The notes under the pieces are model-generated. The model saw only the letters and a list, made by a program, of their open reading frames with translations. It ran no database searches and was not told where the DNA came from. Shown here one piece after another: positions 34,178 to 43,450 of a stretch of 64,000 nucleotides of DNA. Origin of the DNA: Raineyella antarctica (GTDB taxonomy: Bacteria > Actinomycetota > Actinomycetes > Propionibacteriales > Propionibacteriaceae); contig NZ_FMYF01000008.1 in the NCBI RefSeq assembly GCF_900092135.1, positions 88,177-152,176 on the forward strand. Reading direction: 5' to 3'. The position numbers and the translations under genes were made by a program. Position 1 is the first letter of the stretch. Every line of letters begins with the position of its first letter.

Positions 34178-35176
34178 TCAGCCGTGCATCGGCGGCTCGA
34201 TCGGCCGCCCGGCGCCGTCACGGGATGCCAGCGGGCCACCCGACACGTCGTCCAGGGCCGCGGCGATCTCGTCCGGCAGGTCCATCTCCTCGACGGCCAG
34301 GCACTCCTCGAGCTGCTCGGGACTGCGGGCCCCCAGCAGGGGAGCGGTCACTCCCGGGGCGTCGCGTACCCACAACAGCGCGACCTCCAGCGGCTTCATC
34401 CCCAGCCCGTCAGCGGCGCGCGCCACGGCGTCGACGATGCCGCGGGAACGGGGCTGCAGGTAGGGCTCGACGAACCAGGCGAAGTGCTCCGCGGCGGCAC
34501 GGGAGTCCTTCGGTGTGCCGCGACGGTACTTCCCGGTCAGCACTCCCCGGCCCAGCGGCGACCACGGGAAGAAGCCGAGCCCGGCGGCCCGGACCGCCGG
34601 CAGGATCTCCACCTCGGCCCGGCGCGTCATCAGCGAGTACTCGACCTGGGCCGACGCCAGCGGCGTACGTGTCGTCACCGCCCGCTGCCAGGTGGCGGCC
34701 GCCGCCGTCTGCCACCCGACGAAGTTGGACAGCCCGAGGTAGCGGACCCGGCCCGACGTGACAGCGGTGTCCATCGCCGCCAGGGTCTCCTCGATCGGCG
34801 CCTGCCCCCAGGCGTGCACCTGCCACAGGTCGATCCAGTCGGTGCCGAGCCGCTCCAACGAGGCATCGAGGTCGGCGAGCATCGCCCGGGCGGAGGTGTC
34901 GACGCGGCGCTCGCCGTCCCGTACGACGAATCCGGCCTTGGAGGCGATGACCAGGTCCTCGCGGTCGAACTCATGGGCCATCAGCGCCCCGAGGATCTGC
35001 TCGGCATCGCCGGCCCCGTACGCCGCCGCGGTGTCGACCAGGGTTCCGCCGGCGTCGACGAAGGTGGCGAGCAACTCGTACGCCGCCTGTGGAGCCGTGT
35101 CGCGTCCCCAGGTGAGCGTTCCGAGGCCCAGCCGGGACACCTGCAGACCGGTGGAGCCGACGCGTCGCTGTTCCAT
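34178..35176 (-). CDS. Aldo/keto reductase
   Basis: 332-residue NADPH-dependent aldo/keto reductase (TIM barrel). Conserved: GLGTLTWGRD, DTAAAYGAGDAEQILG (Tyr catalytic region), VIASKAGF, WIDLWQVHAWG (His), LGLSNFVGW, and the coenzyme segment LLGARSPEQLEECL. The substrate is unknown. ATG 35176 starts the conserved part; the frame stays open to 35320 as a shadow. Confidence 0.9.
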   Translation of the reverse strand: MEQRRVGSTGLQVSRLGLGTLTWGRDTAPQAAYELLATFVDAGGTLVDTAAAYGAGDAEQILGALMAHEFDREDLVIASKAGFVVRDGERRVDTSARAMLADLDASLERLGTDWIDLWQVHAWGQAPIEETLAAMDTAVTSGRVRYLGLSNFVGWQTAAAATWQRAVTTRTPLASAQVEYSLMTRRAEVEILPAVRAAGLGFFPWSPLGRGVLTGKYRRGTPKDSRAAAEHFAWFVEPYLQPRSRGIVDAVARAADGLGMKPLEVALLWVRDAPGVTAPLLGARSPEQLEECLAVEEMDLPDEIAAALDDVSGGPLASRDGAGRPIEPPMHG

Positions 35177-35494
35177 GGCCCAGACTCTAGGGCCCCAGCC
35201 GGTCCGGGCCGCCGTCGTTCCGCAGGTCCACGATGCGCAGGCCCACGTTCCGCTGGTCCGCGATCCCAGCGGCCGGGCTGCCAGGATGCGTGCCGTCCTC
35301 GGGCCTGTACTGATTCCCAATGGGATCGCCCGATCCCAGCAGTTGCGTCACGCAACTGCGTCGATCAGCGGGGGCAACTGGGAATCAGTACAGGGACCCC
35401 GGTGGCTCGAGCCAGGATCCGTCGCGGCTGCGTGCCAGGCGGCATCCGTGGGTCGAGGCCCGGACCGTACGGAGGGCTGCGCCAGACTGGCCCC
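35177..35494. other. Intergenic region with a branched inverted-repeat element
   Basis: 318 bases without a gene between divergent aldo/keto reductase and flavin-reductase-like genes. It contains the element at 35304-35394; the rest shows nothing recognisable. Confidence 0.5.
35304..35394. repeat. 16-bp perfect inverted repeat enclosing two hairpins
   Basis: CCTGTACTGATTCCCA (35304-35319) and its exact complement TGGGAATCAGTACAGG (35379-35394) enclose GGGATCG-CC-CGATCCC and CAGTTGCG-TCA-CGCAACTG. The whole folds as a stem with two inner hairpins. It could be a small RNA, a REP/MITE-like element, or a structured operator. Confidence 0.8.
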
Positions 35495-36004
35495 ATGAGC
35501 ATCCACGGCGAGCATCCGTTCCTCACCCCGCCCGAGCTCCGCGATCCGGTCCGCCGCCTGCGCGGCCACCTGCCGGCCCCGGTCACGGTCTGGGCCTCCG
35601 CGCACGGTGGCCGTCGCGACGGCTGGACCATCTCCTCGGTCCTGGTCGGGGAGGGCGAACCGGCCGAACTCGTCGCCCTGGTCGATGAGGACTGCGACTG
35701 GTGGGACCTGTTCCGGGATGCCGGCACTGCCACCGTGAGCGTCCTCGCCGCGGGCCAGGGAGCGGTCGCCGACGCCTTCGCCCGCGTTGCCCCCTCACCC
35801 GGGGGCCCGTTCCGGACGGGGGAGTGGGTCGATGCCCCGCACGGGCCGCGCCTGTCGGGTGCAGCGGGTTGGGTCGGAGTGCGTCTGGTCGACCCTGACC
35901 CGCCCCGGGCCGGGTGGGGCCTGCTGGTCCGCGCCAGGATCGAGGACGTCGCGCTCTCCGAGGGACTGGAGGCGTTGGAACACCGGCGCGGTCGCTACCG
36001 CTGA
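35495..36004 (+). CDS. Flavin reductase-like FMN-binding protein
   Basis: 169 residues. The fold is the flavin reductase-like split barrel: LPAPVTVWASAHGGRRDGWTISSVLVGEGEP, then DLFRDAGTATVSVLA, and VRARIEDV near the end. Such proteins bind FMN; the partner or substrate is unknown. ATG 35495 coincides with family start. Confidence 0.75.
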   Translation: MSIHGEHPFLTPPELRDPVRRLRGHLPAPVTVWASAHGGRRDGWTISSVLVGEGEPAELVALVDEDCDWWDLFRDAGTATVSVLAAGQGAVADAFARVAPSPGGPFRTGEWVDAPHGPRLSGAAGWVGVRLVDPDPPRAGWGLLVRARIEDVALSEGLEALEHRRGRYR

Positions 36005-36043
36005 GGTGGGGGCCCGCTGGGACCCTCCCGTACGCTGGGCGCC

Positions 36044-36745
36044 ATGACGATCCTGCTGCTGGTGCGCCACGGACGGACCACCGCCAACGCCTCCGGCATC
36101 CTGGCCGGACGGCTGCCCGGCGTGTGCCTCGACGAGACCGGTATCGAACAGGCCCGTGAAGCCGGACGGCGGCTGGCGGGGCTCTCCGTGGTGGCCGAGG
36201 TGTCCTCGCCGATGGAGCGTTGCCTGCAGACCGCTGACGAGATCCGCCGGGTTCGGGAGGTCGCCACCGCGGCGGACGTCATCGTCGACGAGGCCCTCGC
36301 CGAGGTCGACTACGGCTCCTGGAGCGGGCGCCCGCTCAAGGAACTCGCGGAGGAGGAGCTGTGGCGAACCGTCCAGTCCCACCCCTCGGCGGCCACGTTC
36401 CCAGAGGGTGAGTCGATGGTGGCCATGGCCCAGCGTGCCGTCGCCGCGATCCGCTCGCGGCAGGACCGGATCGCCGACGAGGCCGGCCCCGAGGCGATCT
36501 GGATGGCCGTCAGCCACGGCGACATCATCAAGGCGATCCTCGCCGATGCCCTCGGCCTGCACCTGGACCACTTCCAGCGGCTCGTGGTCAACCCGGCCTC
36601 GGTCAGCGTCGTCCGCTACACCAGCGCCCGCCCGTACGTGCTGGCCACCAACACCTCGTCCGGCGCCCTGGCCGACCTGCTGCCCAAGGTGGCCCCGACC
36701 AGCGATGACGCCGTCGTCGGTGGCGGTGCCGGGCCGGGGAAGTAG
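36044..36745 (+). CDS. Histidine phosphatase family protein (MSMEG_4193-like)
   Basis: 233-residue phosphoglycerate-mutase-fold protein. The catalytic RHG is LLVRHGRTTANASG (His9) and the second His lies in MAVSHGDIIKAIL; VSSPMERCLQTA is also typical. This subgroup precedes DUF3090 and SCO1664-like genes and mshC in actinobacteria, as here. Substrate unknown. It ends ten bases before the DUF3090 gene. Confidence 0.88.
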   Translation: MTILLLVRHGRTTANASGILAGRLPGVCLDETGIEQAREAGRRLAGLSVVAEVSSPMERCLQTADEIRRVREVATAADVIVDEALAEVDYGSWSGRPLKELAEEELWRTVQSHPSAATFPEGESMVAMAQRAVAAIRSRQDRIADEAGPEAIWMAVSHGDIIKAILADALGLHLDHFQRLVVNPASVSVVRYTSARPYVLATNTSSGALADLLPKVAPTSDDAVVGGGAGPGK

Positions 36746-36754
36746 GGTGGAAGC

Positions 36755-37327
36755 GTGACCGCGTTCACCCTGCGCTACGACAACCCGGACCGCTTCGTCT
36801 CCGGTACCGTCGGCGAGCCCGGCGACCGTACGTTCTACCTGCAGGTGCGTGAGGCCAACCGGCTGTCCTCCCTGGTCTGCGAGAAGCAGCAGGTCGAGGT
36901 GCTGGCCAACCAGATCGCCCACCTCCTGGACGAGGTCGCGGCCCGTTCGCTCAGCACCGTCGACATCCCCCCGCCGGTGGAGTCCGCGCTCGACAACCGT
37001 CCCCTGGACGCGCCGATCACCGACGACTTCACCGTCGGACCGATGAGCCTGGCCTGGGACGGCCGCCAGGACAGGGTGGTGCTGGAGCTGTTCTCCGACG
37101 ACGTCGAGGAGACGATCACCGGGATCAGCGAGATCGACACGTCCGCGCTGCAGGAAGGCACGGTCTGCGTGATCACGCTCAGCCCCGCCGCGGCTCGACA
37201 GTTCGTCGCCCGGGCGCTGACGGTCGTGGCCGCCGGCCGGCCGGTGTGCCCCTTCTGTCGCCAGGCGATGGCGGCCGAAGGGCACGTCTGTCCCCGCGCC
37301 AACGGCTACGTCAATCCCCTGCACTGA
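36755..37327 (+). CDS. DUF3090 family protein
   Basis: 190-residue actinobacterial protein of unknown function. A C-terminal zinc-type motif VCPFCRQAMAAEGHVCPRANGY carries paired Cys. The N-terminus FTLRYDNPDRFVSGTVGEPG is characteristic. Start GTG 36755. Always found with the phosphatase and SCO1664-type genes. Confidence 0.88.
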   Translation: MTAFTLRYDNPDRFVSGTVGEPGDRTFYLQVREANRLSSLVCEKQQVEVLANQIAHLLDEVAARSLSTVDIPPPVESALDNRPLDAPITDDFTVGPMSLAWDGRQDRVVLELFSDDVEETITGISEIDTSALQEGTVCVITLSPAAARQFVARALTVVAAGRPVCPFCRQAMAAEGHVCPRANGYVNPLH

Positions 37328-37382
37328 ACCCCGCTGCACTGAACCCCGCTGCCATCCGCACCGAGAGGAGGTCCCCCAGCCG

Positions 37383-38168
37383 ATGCACCCCGCACTGACC
37401 ACACCGCCGCCCTCGGGCACCGGCACGTCCCTGCGCATCCTGGGCCGGATCCGGACTGCCTCGAACGCGACGTTCCTGGCCGAGGCCCTCGAGCCCGGAG
37501 CGGAGCCGCGTCGCTGCGTCTGGAAGCCGGTGGCCGGCGAGCGTCCGTTGTGGGACTTCCCGGACGGCACGCTGGCCGCCCGTGAGGTGGCGGCGTACGA
37601 ACTGTCGGCCGCCGTCGGGTTCGACGTGGTCCCCAGCACGGTTCTGGTGGAGACCGATGAGGGGGGAGGGGCGCTGCAGACCTGGGTCGACGTCGACGAG
37701 GACCTACGCGACCTGGTCGACCTGGTCCCGGTCCGGCGCGTCCCGGAGGGCTGGTTCCCGATCGTCGAGGGTCTGGACGTGCACGGGCACCGGACCACGT
37801 TGGTGCACCGGGACGACCCGAGGCTGCGACGGCTGGCCCTGTTCGACGCCGTCACCAACAACTCCGACCGCAAGGGAGCCCACCTGCTGCCCAGCGGCGG
37901 CACCATCATGGGCTGCGACCACGGCCTGTGCTTCCACGTCGAGCCGAAACTGCGCACCATCCTGTGGGGCTGGGCCGAGCAGCCGCTGCTGCCGGGCGAG
38001 GTCACCCTGCTGGAACGCGTGCTGGACGTCGCCCCCGACGTGCTCGGCGACCTGCTCGACCCCGAGGAGGTCGAGGCGGTGCTGCGACGCACCCACAGCC
38101 TGCTGGGCCAGGGCACCCTTCCCACACCGCAGGACGGCTGGCCGTCGATCCCTTGGCCACCGCTGTAA
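37383..38168 (+). CDS. SCO1664 family protein (PI3/4-kinase-like fold)
   Basis: 261 residues. Pattern: [45 protein letters not shown], then [17 protein letters not shown] and [25 protein letters not shown]. This fits the actinobacterial SCO1664 family, with a remote phosphatidylinositol 3/4-kinase-type core (NSDRKG, DHG). Function unknown. Preceded by GAGAGGAGG. It is 10 bases from mshC. Confidence 0.88.
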   Translation: MHPALTTPPPSGTGTSLRILGRIRTASNATFLAEALEPGAEPRRCVWKPVAGERPLWDFPDGTLAAREVAAYELSAAVGFDVVPSTVLVETDEGGGALQTWVDVDEDLRDLVDLVPVRRVPEGWFPIVEGLDVHGHRTTLVHRDDPRLRRLALFDAVTNNSDRKGAHLLPSGGTIMGCDHGLCFHVEPKLRTILWGWAEQPLLPGEVTLLERVLDVAPDVLGDLLDPEEVEAVLRRTHSLLGQGTLPTPQDGWPSIPWPPL

Positions 38169-38178
38169 AGTCCGCTGC

Positions 38179-39438
38179 ATGCGTGCCTGGAGCTCCCCTG
38201 ACCTGCCGACCGTCCCTGGTGACGGGAGTGCCCCCCTCGTCGTCCACGACACCGCCGCCCAAGGGCCGGTGCGTGTCGGTCCGGACCAGGGTGAGGCCCG
38301 CATGTACGTGTGCGGCATCACCCCGTACGACGCGACCCACATGGGCCACGCCGCCACGTACGTGGCCTTCGACCTGCTGAACCGGACCTGGCGCGACCGC
38401 GGCCTGGACGTCAACTACGTGCAGAACGTCACCGACGTCGACGACCCGCTGCTGGAGCGCGCCACCGCCACCGGTGTGGACTGGACCGAGCTGGCGCTGA
38501 GCCAGATCGACCTGTTCCGCTCGGACATGGAGGCACTGCGCGTCCTCCCGCCCCGGGACTACATCGGCGCGGTCGAGGCGATCCCGCTGGTCATCGAGGT
38601 GGCCGAGACGCTGCAGGAGCGCGGGCTGGTGTACAGCCTGGACCCTGCCGTCCCCGGCGTCGAGGCCGCGGACCTGTACTTCCGGTCCCGTCGGGTGCCC
38701 GGCTTCGGCGAGGTCTCGCACCTGCCCGAGGACGAGGCCCGCGAGGTCTTCGCCGACCGCGGCGGGGATCCGGACCAGCCCGGCAAGGAGGATCCGTTCG
38801 ACTGCCTGGTCTGGCGCCAGGAGCGCGAGGGCGAGCCGTCCTGGGAGTCCTCGCTCGGCCGCGGCCGGCCCGGCTGGCACATCGAGTGCTCCGCCATCGC
38901 GCAGCACTACCTGGGCGACACCTTCGACGTGCAGGGCGGCGGCGCCGACCTGGCCTTCCCGCACCACGAGATGAGTGCCGCCGAGGGCCGGTCCACCAGC
39001 GGACACCGCTTCGCCTCCGCGTACGTCCATGCCGGCATGGTCGGCCTGGACGGGGAGAAGATGTCGAAGTCCAAGGGCAACCTGGTGCTCGTCTCCCGGC
39101 TGGTGTCCGCCGGCACCGACCCGATGGCCGTCCGCCTGGCCATCATGGCGAACCACTACCGCTCCGACTGGTCCTGGACGAACGAGGGCCTCGCCGCCGC
39201 CTGTGACCGGCTCGACCTGTGGCGGCGGGCCTTCGCGGCCGGTACCGGGGCGCCCGCGGAGCCGACGGTGGCCGCGATGCGTGCCGCCCTGCGCGACGAC
39301 CTGGACGCACCGACGGCCCTGGCCGCGCTGGACGACTGGTGCCGCGCCACCCTCGCCGGGACCGGCGCGGACGCCACCGCGCCGGCGCTGGTCGCCCTGG
39401 CCGCCGACGCGCTGCTCGGTATCGTCGTCGCTCGCTGA
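38179..39438 (+). CDS. mshC: Cysteine:1D-myo-inosityl 2-amino-2-deoxy-alpha-D-glucopyranoside ligase
   Basis: 419-residue cysteinyl-tRNA-synthetase-like ligase that attaches Cys to GlcN-Ins in mycothiol synthesis. The HIGH-type motif is [10 protein letters not shown], the KMSKS motif is EKMSKSKGN, and zinc ligands are supplied by [17 protein letters not shown] and HHEMSAAEG. It lacks the anticodon-binding extension of CysS. ATG 38179 starts the MshC-type N-terminus ([14 protein letters not shown]). Its presence shows the organism makes mycothiol. Confidence 0.96.
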   Translation: MRAWSSPDLPTVPGDGSAPLVVHDTAAQGPVRVGPDQGEARMYVCGITPYDATHMGHAATYVAFDLLNRTWRDRGLDVNYVQNVTDVDDPLLERATATGVDWTELALSQIDLFRSDMEALRVLPPRDYIGAVEAIPLVIEVAETLQERGLVYSLDPAVPGVEAADLYFRSRRVPGFGEVSHLPEDEAREVFADRGGDPDQPGKEDPFDCLVWRQEREGEPSWESSLGRGRPGWHIECSAIAQHYLGDTFDVQGGGADLAFPHHEMSAAEGRSTSGHRFASAYVHAGMVGLDGEKMSKSKGNLVLVSRLVSAGTDPMAVRLAIMANHYRSDWSWTNEGLAAACDRLDLWRRAFAAGTGAPAEPTVAAMRAALRDDLDAPTALAALDDWCRATLAGTGADATAPALVALAADALLGIVVAR

Positions 39439-39474
39439 GCTTCACCCCCCGGGCCGTTCGGTTAGGCTCAGGGG

Positions 39475-39738
39475 GTGAAGACCTTCGAGAGCCTTTTTGC
39501 CGAACTGCAGGACAAGGCCCGTACCCGCCCCGAGGGGTCCGGTACGGTCGCCGAGCTCGACGCGGGCGTGCACCACATCGGCAAGAAGGTCATCGAGGAG
39601 GCCGGCGAGGTCTGGATGGCCGCCGAGTACGAGGGCAAGGACGCGACCGCGCTGGAGATCTCCCAGCTGCTGTACCACGTGCAGGTGATGATGATCGCCA
39701 CCGGACTGTCCCTGGAGGACGTCTACCGCAAGCTCTGA
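39475..39738 (+). CDS. hisE: Phosphoribosyl-ATP pyrophosphatase
   Basis: 87-residue HisE, second step of histidine synthesis. Typical [42 protein letters not shown] and a C-terminal [11 protein letters not shown] 39475 is the start. Followed by hisG after about 60 bases; the other his genes are not in the window. Confidence 0.96.
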   Translation: MKTFESLFAELQDKARTRPEGSGTVAELDAGVHHIGKKVIEEAGEVWMAAEYEGKDATALEISQLLYHVQVMMIATGLSLEDVYRKL

Positions 39739-39799
39739 CCGGTCCGCCGTCGGCCACCGTGTTGGCCGGTGTCGGTCGGCCCCAGTAGTGTGTGGTCTC

Positions 39800-40660
39800 G
39801 TGAACGCTGATCGCCCCTTCCTGAAGGTCGCCGTCCCGAACAAGGGCTCACTGGCAGACGCCTCGATGCAGATGTTGCGGGAGGCCGGGTACAAGCAGCG
39901 CTCGGAGTCCAAGGAACTGATGGTGGTCGACGAGGCCAACCGGGTCGAGTTCTACTACCTGCGCCCGCGCGACATCGCGATCTACGTAGGGGAGGGCACC
40001 CTCGACATCGGCTTCACCGGTCGTGACATGCTGCTCGACTCCGGTGCGGCCGCGACCGAGATCAAGGCCCTCGGCTTCGGCGGGACCCGCTTCCGCTTCG
40101 CCGCCCCCAACGGCTCCGGGATCACCGAGGAGCAGCTCGACGGCCAGCGGATCGCGACCTCCTACCCGGGTCTGGTCCAGGCCTGGCTGGACGCCCGCGG
40201 CATGTCGGCACGACTGATCAACCTGGACGGCGCGGTGGAGAACTCCATCCGGCTCGGTGTCGCCGACGTGATCGCCGACGTGGTCGAGACCGGGACCACC
40301 CTGAAGCGCGCGGGCCTGTCGGTCTTCGGCGATCCGATCATGCAGTCCGAGGGCATCCTCGTCCAGCGCAACGGCGACGTCCCGGACGGCCTGGAGCACT
40401 TCGTCCAGCGGATCGAGGGCGTCATGGTGGCCCGTACGTACGTCCTGATGGACTACGATGTCGCTGCCGCCGACCTCGACGCCGCACTGGCGCTCACCCC
40501 GGGCTTCGAGTCCCCGACCGTCTCCGAGCTCGCCCGCGAGGGCTGGTACGCCGTCCGCGCCATGGTGAAGGCCTCCGATGCCCACCTGGTCATGGACGAG
40601 CTCTGGGACCTGGGCGCCCGAGCCATCCTCGTCACTGATCTGGCCGCCTGCCGGCTCTGA
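39800..40660 (+). CDS. hisG: ATP phosphoribosyltransferase (long form)
   Basis: 286-residue HisG, first committed step of histidine synthesis, long form with a C-terminal regulatory ACT-like domain (about 210-286). Conserved: KVAVPNKGSLADAS, RPRDIAIYVGEGTLDIGFTGRDML, DVVETGTTLKRAGLSVFGDP. Start GTG 39800 is preferred to GTG 39788. Feedback regulation by histidine is known in this form. Confidence 0.96.
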   Translation: MNADRPFLKVAVPNKGSLADASMQMLREAGYKQRSESKELMVVDEANRVEFYYLRPRDIAIYVGEGTLDIGFTGRDMLLDSGAAATEIKALGFGGTRFRFAAPNGSGITEEQLDGQRIATSYPGLVQAWLDARGMSARLINLDGAVENSIRLGVADVIADVVETGTTLKRAGLSVFGDPIMQSEGILVQRNGDVPDGLEHFVQRIEGVMVARTYVLMDYDVAAADLDAALALTPGFESPTVSELAREGWYAVRAMVKASDAHLVMDELWDLGARAILVTDLAACRL

Positions 40661-40662
40661 CG

Positions 40663-41112
40663 GTGTCGACGCTGCTGCGGGTCCGCTCCCGCGCGATGCT
40701 GATAACCGGCAGCATCGTCTCGGCCCTCGTCCTCGGGAGCCCGATCGTCACCTGGATCGCCCTGCCGGGCGAGATCCGAAAGCTGGCCGTCGGTGTCGAC
40801 CTGGTCATGATCGGGTTCATCCTGCTGGCGATCGTCGCTACCGTGATGCTGCTGGCGACGTCCTCGGTCAGCGCCGACGAGGAGGGCCTGACCATCGTCA
40901 ACGGGCCGGTCCGGCACCGCTACGCCTGGCACGAGATCGTCAACATCCACTTCCGCGAGGGCGATCCGTGGGCGTACGTGTCCACCTTCCGCAGTGACCG
41001 TGACGGTGACCCGGAGCGCCGGATGGTCATGGCCATCCAGGCACCGGACGGCGACCGGGCCCGCCTGCAGGCCGCCCGGCTGCGCCAGATCTGGATGAGC
41101 CACCGCCTCTGA
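40663..41112 (+). CDS. PH domain-containing membrane protein
   Basis: 149 residues with two membrane helices (about 12-32 and 45-66) and a C-terminal PH-like domain (DEEGLTIVNGPVRHRYAWHEIVNIHF). This architecture follows hisG in many actinobacteria. Function unknown. GTG 40663 begins 2 bases after hisG. Confidence 0.82.
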   Translation: MSTLLRVRSRAMLITGSIVSALVLGSPIVTWIALPGEIRKLAVGVDLVMIGFILLAIVATVMLLATSSVSADEEGLTIVNGPVRHRYAWHEIVNIHFREGDPWAYVSTFRSDRDGDPERRMVMAIQAPDGDRARLQAARLRQIWMSHRL

Positions 41113-41164
41113 GCCCGGTCGGTGGCGCGGGTCGAGGGTCTCGACACCCGCGCCCGCAGAGGAC

Positions 41165-41974
41165 TCAGACCAGCAGTTCGTCCCCGTCCAGCACGCGGGC
41201 GATCCCATGGTCATCGTTGCTGGAGGTCACCACGTCGGCGGCCTCCTTCAGGACGTCCACCGCATTGCCCATCGCGACCCCGAGGCCCGCGGTACGGATC
41301 ATGGTCAGGTCGTTCTCGTTGTCACCGAAGGCGATGGTGTCCTCCAGCGGGATCCCGCGTGCCGCGCAGAACGCGGCCAGGGCGGCGCCCTTGCTCACGC
41401 CGGCGGCGTTCACCTCGTAGTAGAAGGTGGACGAGAAGCAGGTCTCGACATCGGTCCCGCCCAGTTCGTCGATCCTCGCCCGGTACGCGCTCAGCACCTC
41501 GTACGGAGCCGCGACCAGGATCTTGGGCGGATTGGGGGCAGCGCTGGCCAGGTCCTGGACCAGCACCTCGCGGGTGGCGTTGGCGCGCGACTCGACGTGG
41601 ACCATGTAGCCCTCCTCGTCCTCGATGAAGACGTCGTCGCCGACCGGGACGATGGTGGAGACCGGCATGTGGCGCAGGCCCCGGTAGAGGCGCGCACTGA
41701 CGTGGGAGGGCAAAAGGTTCGAGGCGAACACCTCACCGGTGACGGCGTCCTCCACCACTGCCCCGTTGAACCCGGCCAGTACCAGCCCGTCGATCGGGAT
41801 GCCGAGCCGCCGGACCTGGTGCCGCAGCCCGGCGACGGGCCGGCCCGAGGCGATCATCAGCGTCGCACCGGCGGCCCGCGCCCGGGCCAGGGCATCGCGG
41901 GTGCTGTCGAGGAGGTCGTGGCCGGAGGTGAGTAGCGTGCCGTCGACGTCCACGGCTACCAGACGCGGCGCCAT
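41165..41974 (-). CDS. Cof-type HAD phosphatase
   Basis: 269-residue HAD-superfamily phosphatase. Motif I VAVDVDGTLLTS, motif II MIASGRP, Lys region VSKGAAL, motif IV IAFGDNENDLTMI, LGVAMGNAVD. Likely a sugar-phosphate or cofactor phosphatase; substrate unknown. ATG 41974 overlaps the stop of the upstream membrane gene, so they are co-translated. Confidence 0.9.
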   Translation of the reverse strand: MAPRLVAVDVDGTLLTSGHDLLDSTRDALARARAAGATLMIASGRPVAGLRHQVRRLGIPIDGLVLAGFNGAVVEDAVTGEVFASNLLPSHVSARLYRGLRHMPVSTIVPVGDDVFIEDEEGYMVHVESRANATREVLVQDLASAAPNPPKILVAAPYEVLSAYRARIDELGGTDVETCFSSTFYYEVNAAGVSKGAALAAFCAARGIPLEDTIAFGDNENDLTMIRTAGLGVAMGNAVDVLKEAADVVTSSNDDHGIARVLDGDELLV

Positions 41975-42525
41975 CAGTTGATCCCTCGCTTGCGCAGGAT
42001 GGCCTCGATCTCGTCGAGGTCGTCGTCCTGGCCAGCCTTGCCGGCGCCGGGGGCTGCGCCCGGCCGCGCGGCAGGCTTCGCCTGGGCGGCCGCGGGGGTG
42101 GTCGTCGCCGTCCGGGCAGCGCTGGGGCGGGCGGTGGCCGGATCGGCGCCCTTCTTGTCCGCGCGGGCGGCGACGCGGGCCTGGCGCCGTTCGGCGCGGT
42201 CCTGCTTGGTGAGGACGCCGATGCCGCGGCGGTTCAGGGCACCGGCGACGACCCAGAGCACCACCGCCACGGCCAGGGCACCGATACCAGCCTGGACCTG
42301 CGTGGTCCACACCAGGGCGCGACCCCAGGCGACGAGGGCCGCGAGCAGGTCGTAGGCCAGTTGCATCAGCCCGGACAGGTACAGGCCGACGGACAGGCCG
42401 GCGAGCCCGAGACCCTCCAGGACGTGCCCGGCGCCATAGCCGGCCCGCCAGGCGATGAGCGTGTACACCAGGCCGATCACGACCAGGGCCAGACAGGCGA
42501 TGAGCAGGACGTCCGCGGGGTTCAT
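41974..42525 (-). CDS. Membrane protein with basic tail
   Basis: About 183 residues. Three hydrophobic helices (about 7-27, 35-57, 80-98) are followed by a basic Ala/Lys/Pro-rich tail (KQDRAERRQARVAARADKKG) and an acidic end (DDDLDEIEAILRKRGIN). No family recognised. ATG 42525 is preferred to GTG 42531. Confidence 0.7.
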   Translation of the reverse strand: MNPADVLLIACLALVVIGLVYTLIAWRAGYGAGHVLEGLGLAGLSVGLYLSGLMQLAYDLLAALVAWGRALVWTTQVQAGIGALAVAVVLWVVAGALNRRGIGVLTKQDRAERRQARVAARADKKGADPATARPSAARTATTTPAAAQAKPAARPGAAPGAGKAGQDDDLDEIEAILRKRGIN

Positions 42526-42708
42526 GTCCACAGGCTACCCGGCCGTTCCCGGTGACCCCGAGAATGCCCCGCAGGGACCGGGGCGAGCGGGGGGAACCCC
42601 CGTGAGAGCCGGATCACCCGGATCCGTCCGATTCGGGGCCCACGCCTCTTGATCCTGCCCGACGACCGGCACACGCTGGAGACGAGCCCTCGTGAAAGGA
42701 GTCTGACA

Positions 42709-43125
42709 ATGGCACTGGTCCGTCGACCACGTTCTCCATGGCCCGACCTGCAGGACATGGTTGAGCGCCTGTTCGAGACAACCGACGATTCGCTCCTCCG
42801 TACGGAGGAGTACCAGGACGGCACGACCCTGGTGGTACGCGCCGAGGCACCCGGGATCGACCCCGAGAAGGACGTCGACATCTCGGTGCAGAACGGGCAG
42901 CTGCACATCCAGGCCCACCGGGAGGAGAGGTCGGAGCACAAGGAGAAGGACTCCTACCGGTCCGAGTTCCACTACGGATCCTTCGAGCGCACCCTCCCGC
43001 TGCCCGCCGGCGCCACCGAGGACGACGTGACCGCGACCTACGCCGACGGTGTCCTGGAGATCCGCGTCCCGGTCGGTCCGGAGCTCCCGCCGAGCTCCCG
43101 GAAGGTTCAGGTGACCCGCGGCTGA
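42709..43125 (+). CDS. Hsp20/alpha-crystallin small heat-shock protein
   Basis: 138-residue small heat-shock protein. The alpha-crystallin domain (about 35-130) shows LVVRAEAPGIDPEKDVDISV, LHIQAHREERSEHKEK, FERTLPLP, and the ADGVLEIRVP end. Holds unfolded proteins in an ATP-independent manner. RBS GAAAGGAG before the ATG. I looked for a CIRCE or HAIR operator upstream and saw none. Confidence 0.93.
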   Translation: MALVRRPRSPWPDLQDMVERLFETTDDSLLRTEEYQDGTTLVVRAEAPGIDPEKDVDISVQNGQLHIQAHREERSEHKEKDSYRSEFHYGSFERTLPLPAGATEDDVTATYADGVLEIRVPVGPELPPSSRKVQVTRG

Positions 43126-43160
43126 CAGGTGGCCTCGCATCCGATCCATCCACTACGCAG

Positions 43161-43196
43161 CACGACGCCCCGACCGGCAAGGGTCGGGGCGTCGTG
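43161..43196 (+). terminator. Terminator hairpin after hsp20
   Basis: Perfect 15-bp stem (43161-43175 with 43182-43196, 6-base loop) 36 bases after the hsp20 stop. No clear T-tract, but it is very stable. Confidence 0.65.
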
Positions 43197-43450
43197 ACGT
43201 GGGTGCTATTGGCTGCCATGTCCGCAGGTCGGCCGGAGGGCACCGTGCGTCGGCTGGAGATGAGGCAGGCCGCCCCCGAAGGGCGGGGAACCGGAAGAGT
43301 TTGGGTCGGACCGGGAGCGCCTCTCGGCGATTGGCCGCTCGTAGCGGCAGGAGTTGAGGCCCGGGGCTACCGCGGCCCGACACCCATGAGAATAGTTCCT
43401 CGACCGGCCCGAGCCAAACGACGCTGGCCGCCGTACGGACCCTTCCCCCG
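43197..43450. other. Intergenic, no gene recognised
   Basis: About 250 bases between the hsp20 terminator and a convergent hypothetical gene. Open frames exist but none has family features or a convincing start. Confidence 0.5.

Noticed and set aside
38179..39438. Cysteinyl-tRNA synthetase
   Set aside because: Shorter than CysS, MshC-type N-terminus, and the conserved mshC neighbourhood (SCO1664, DUF3090).
42532..42708. CIRCE or HAIR heat-shock operator before hsp20
   Set aside because: Neither consensus is found in the region.
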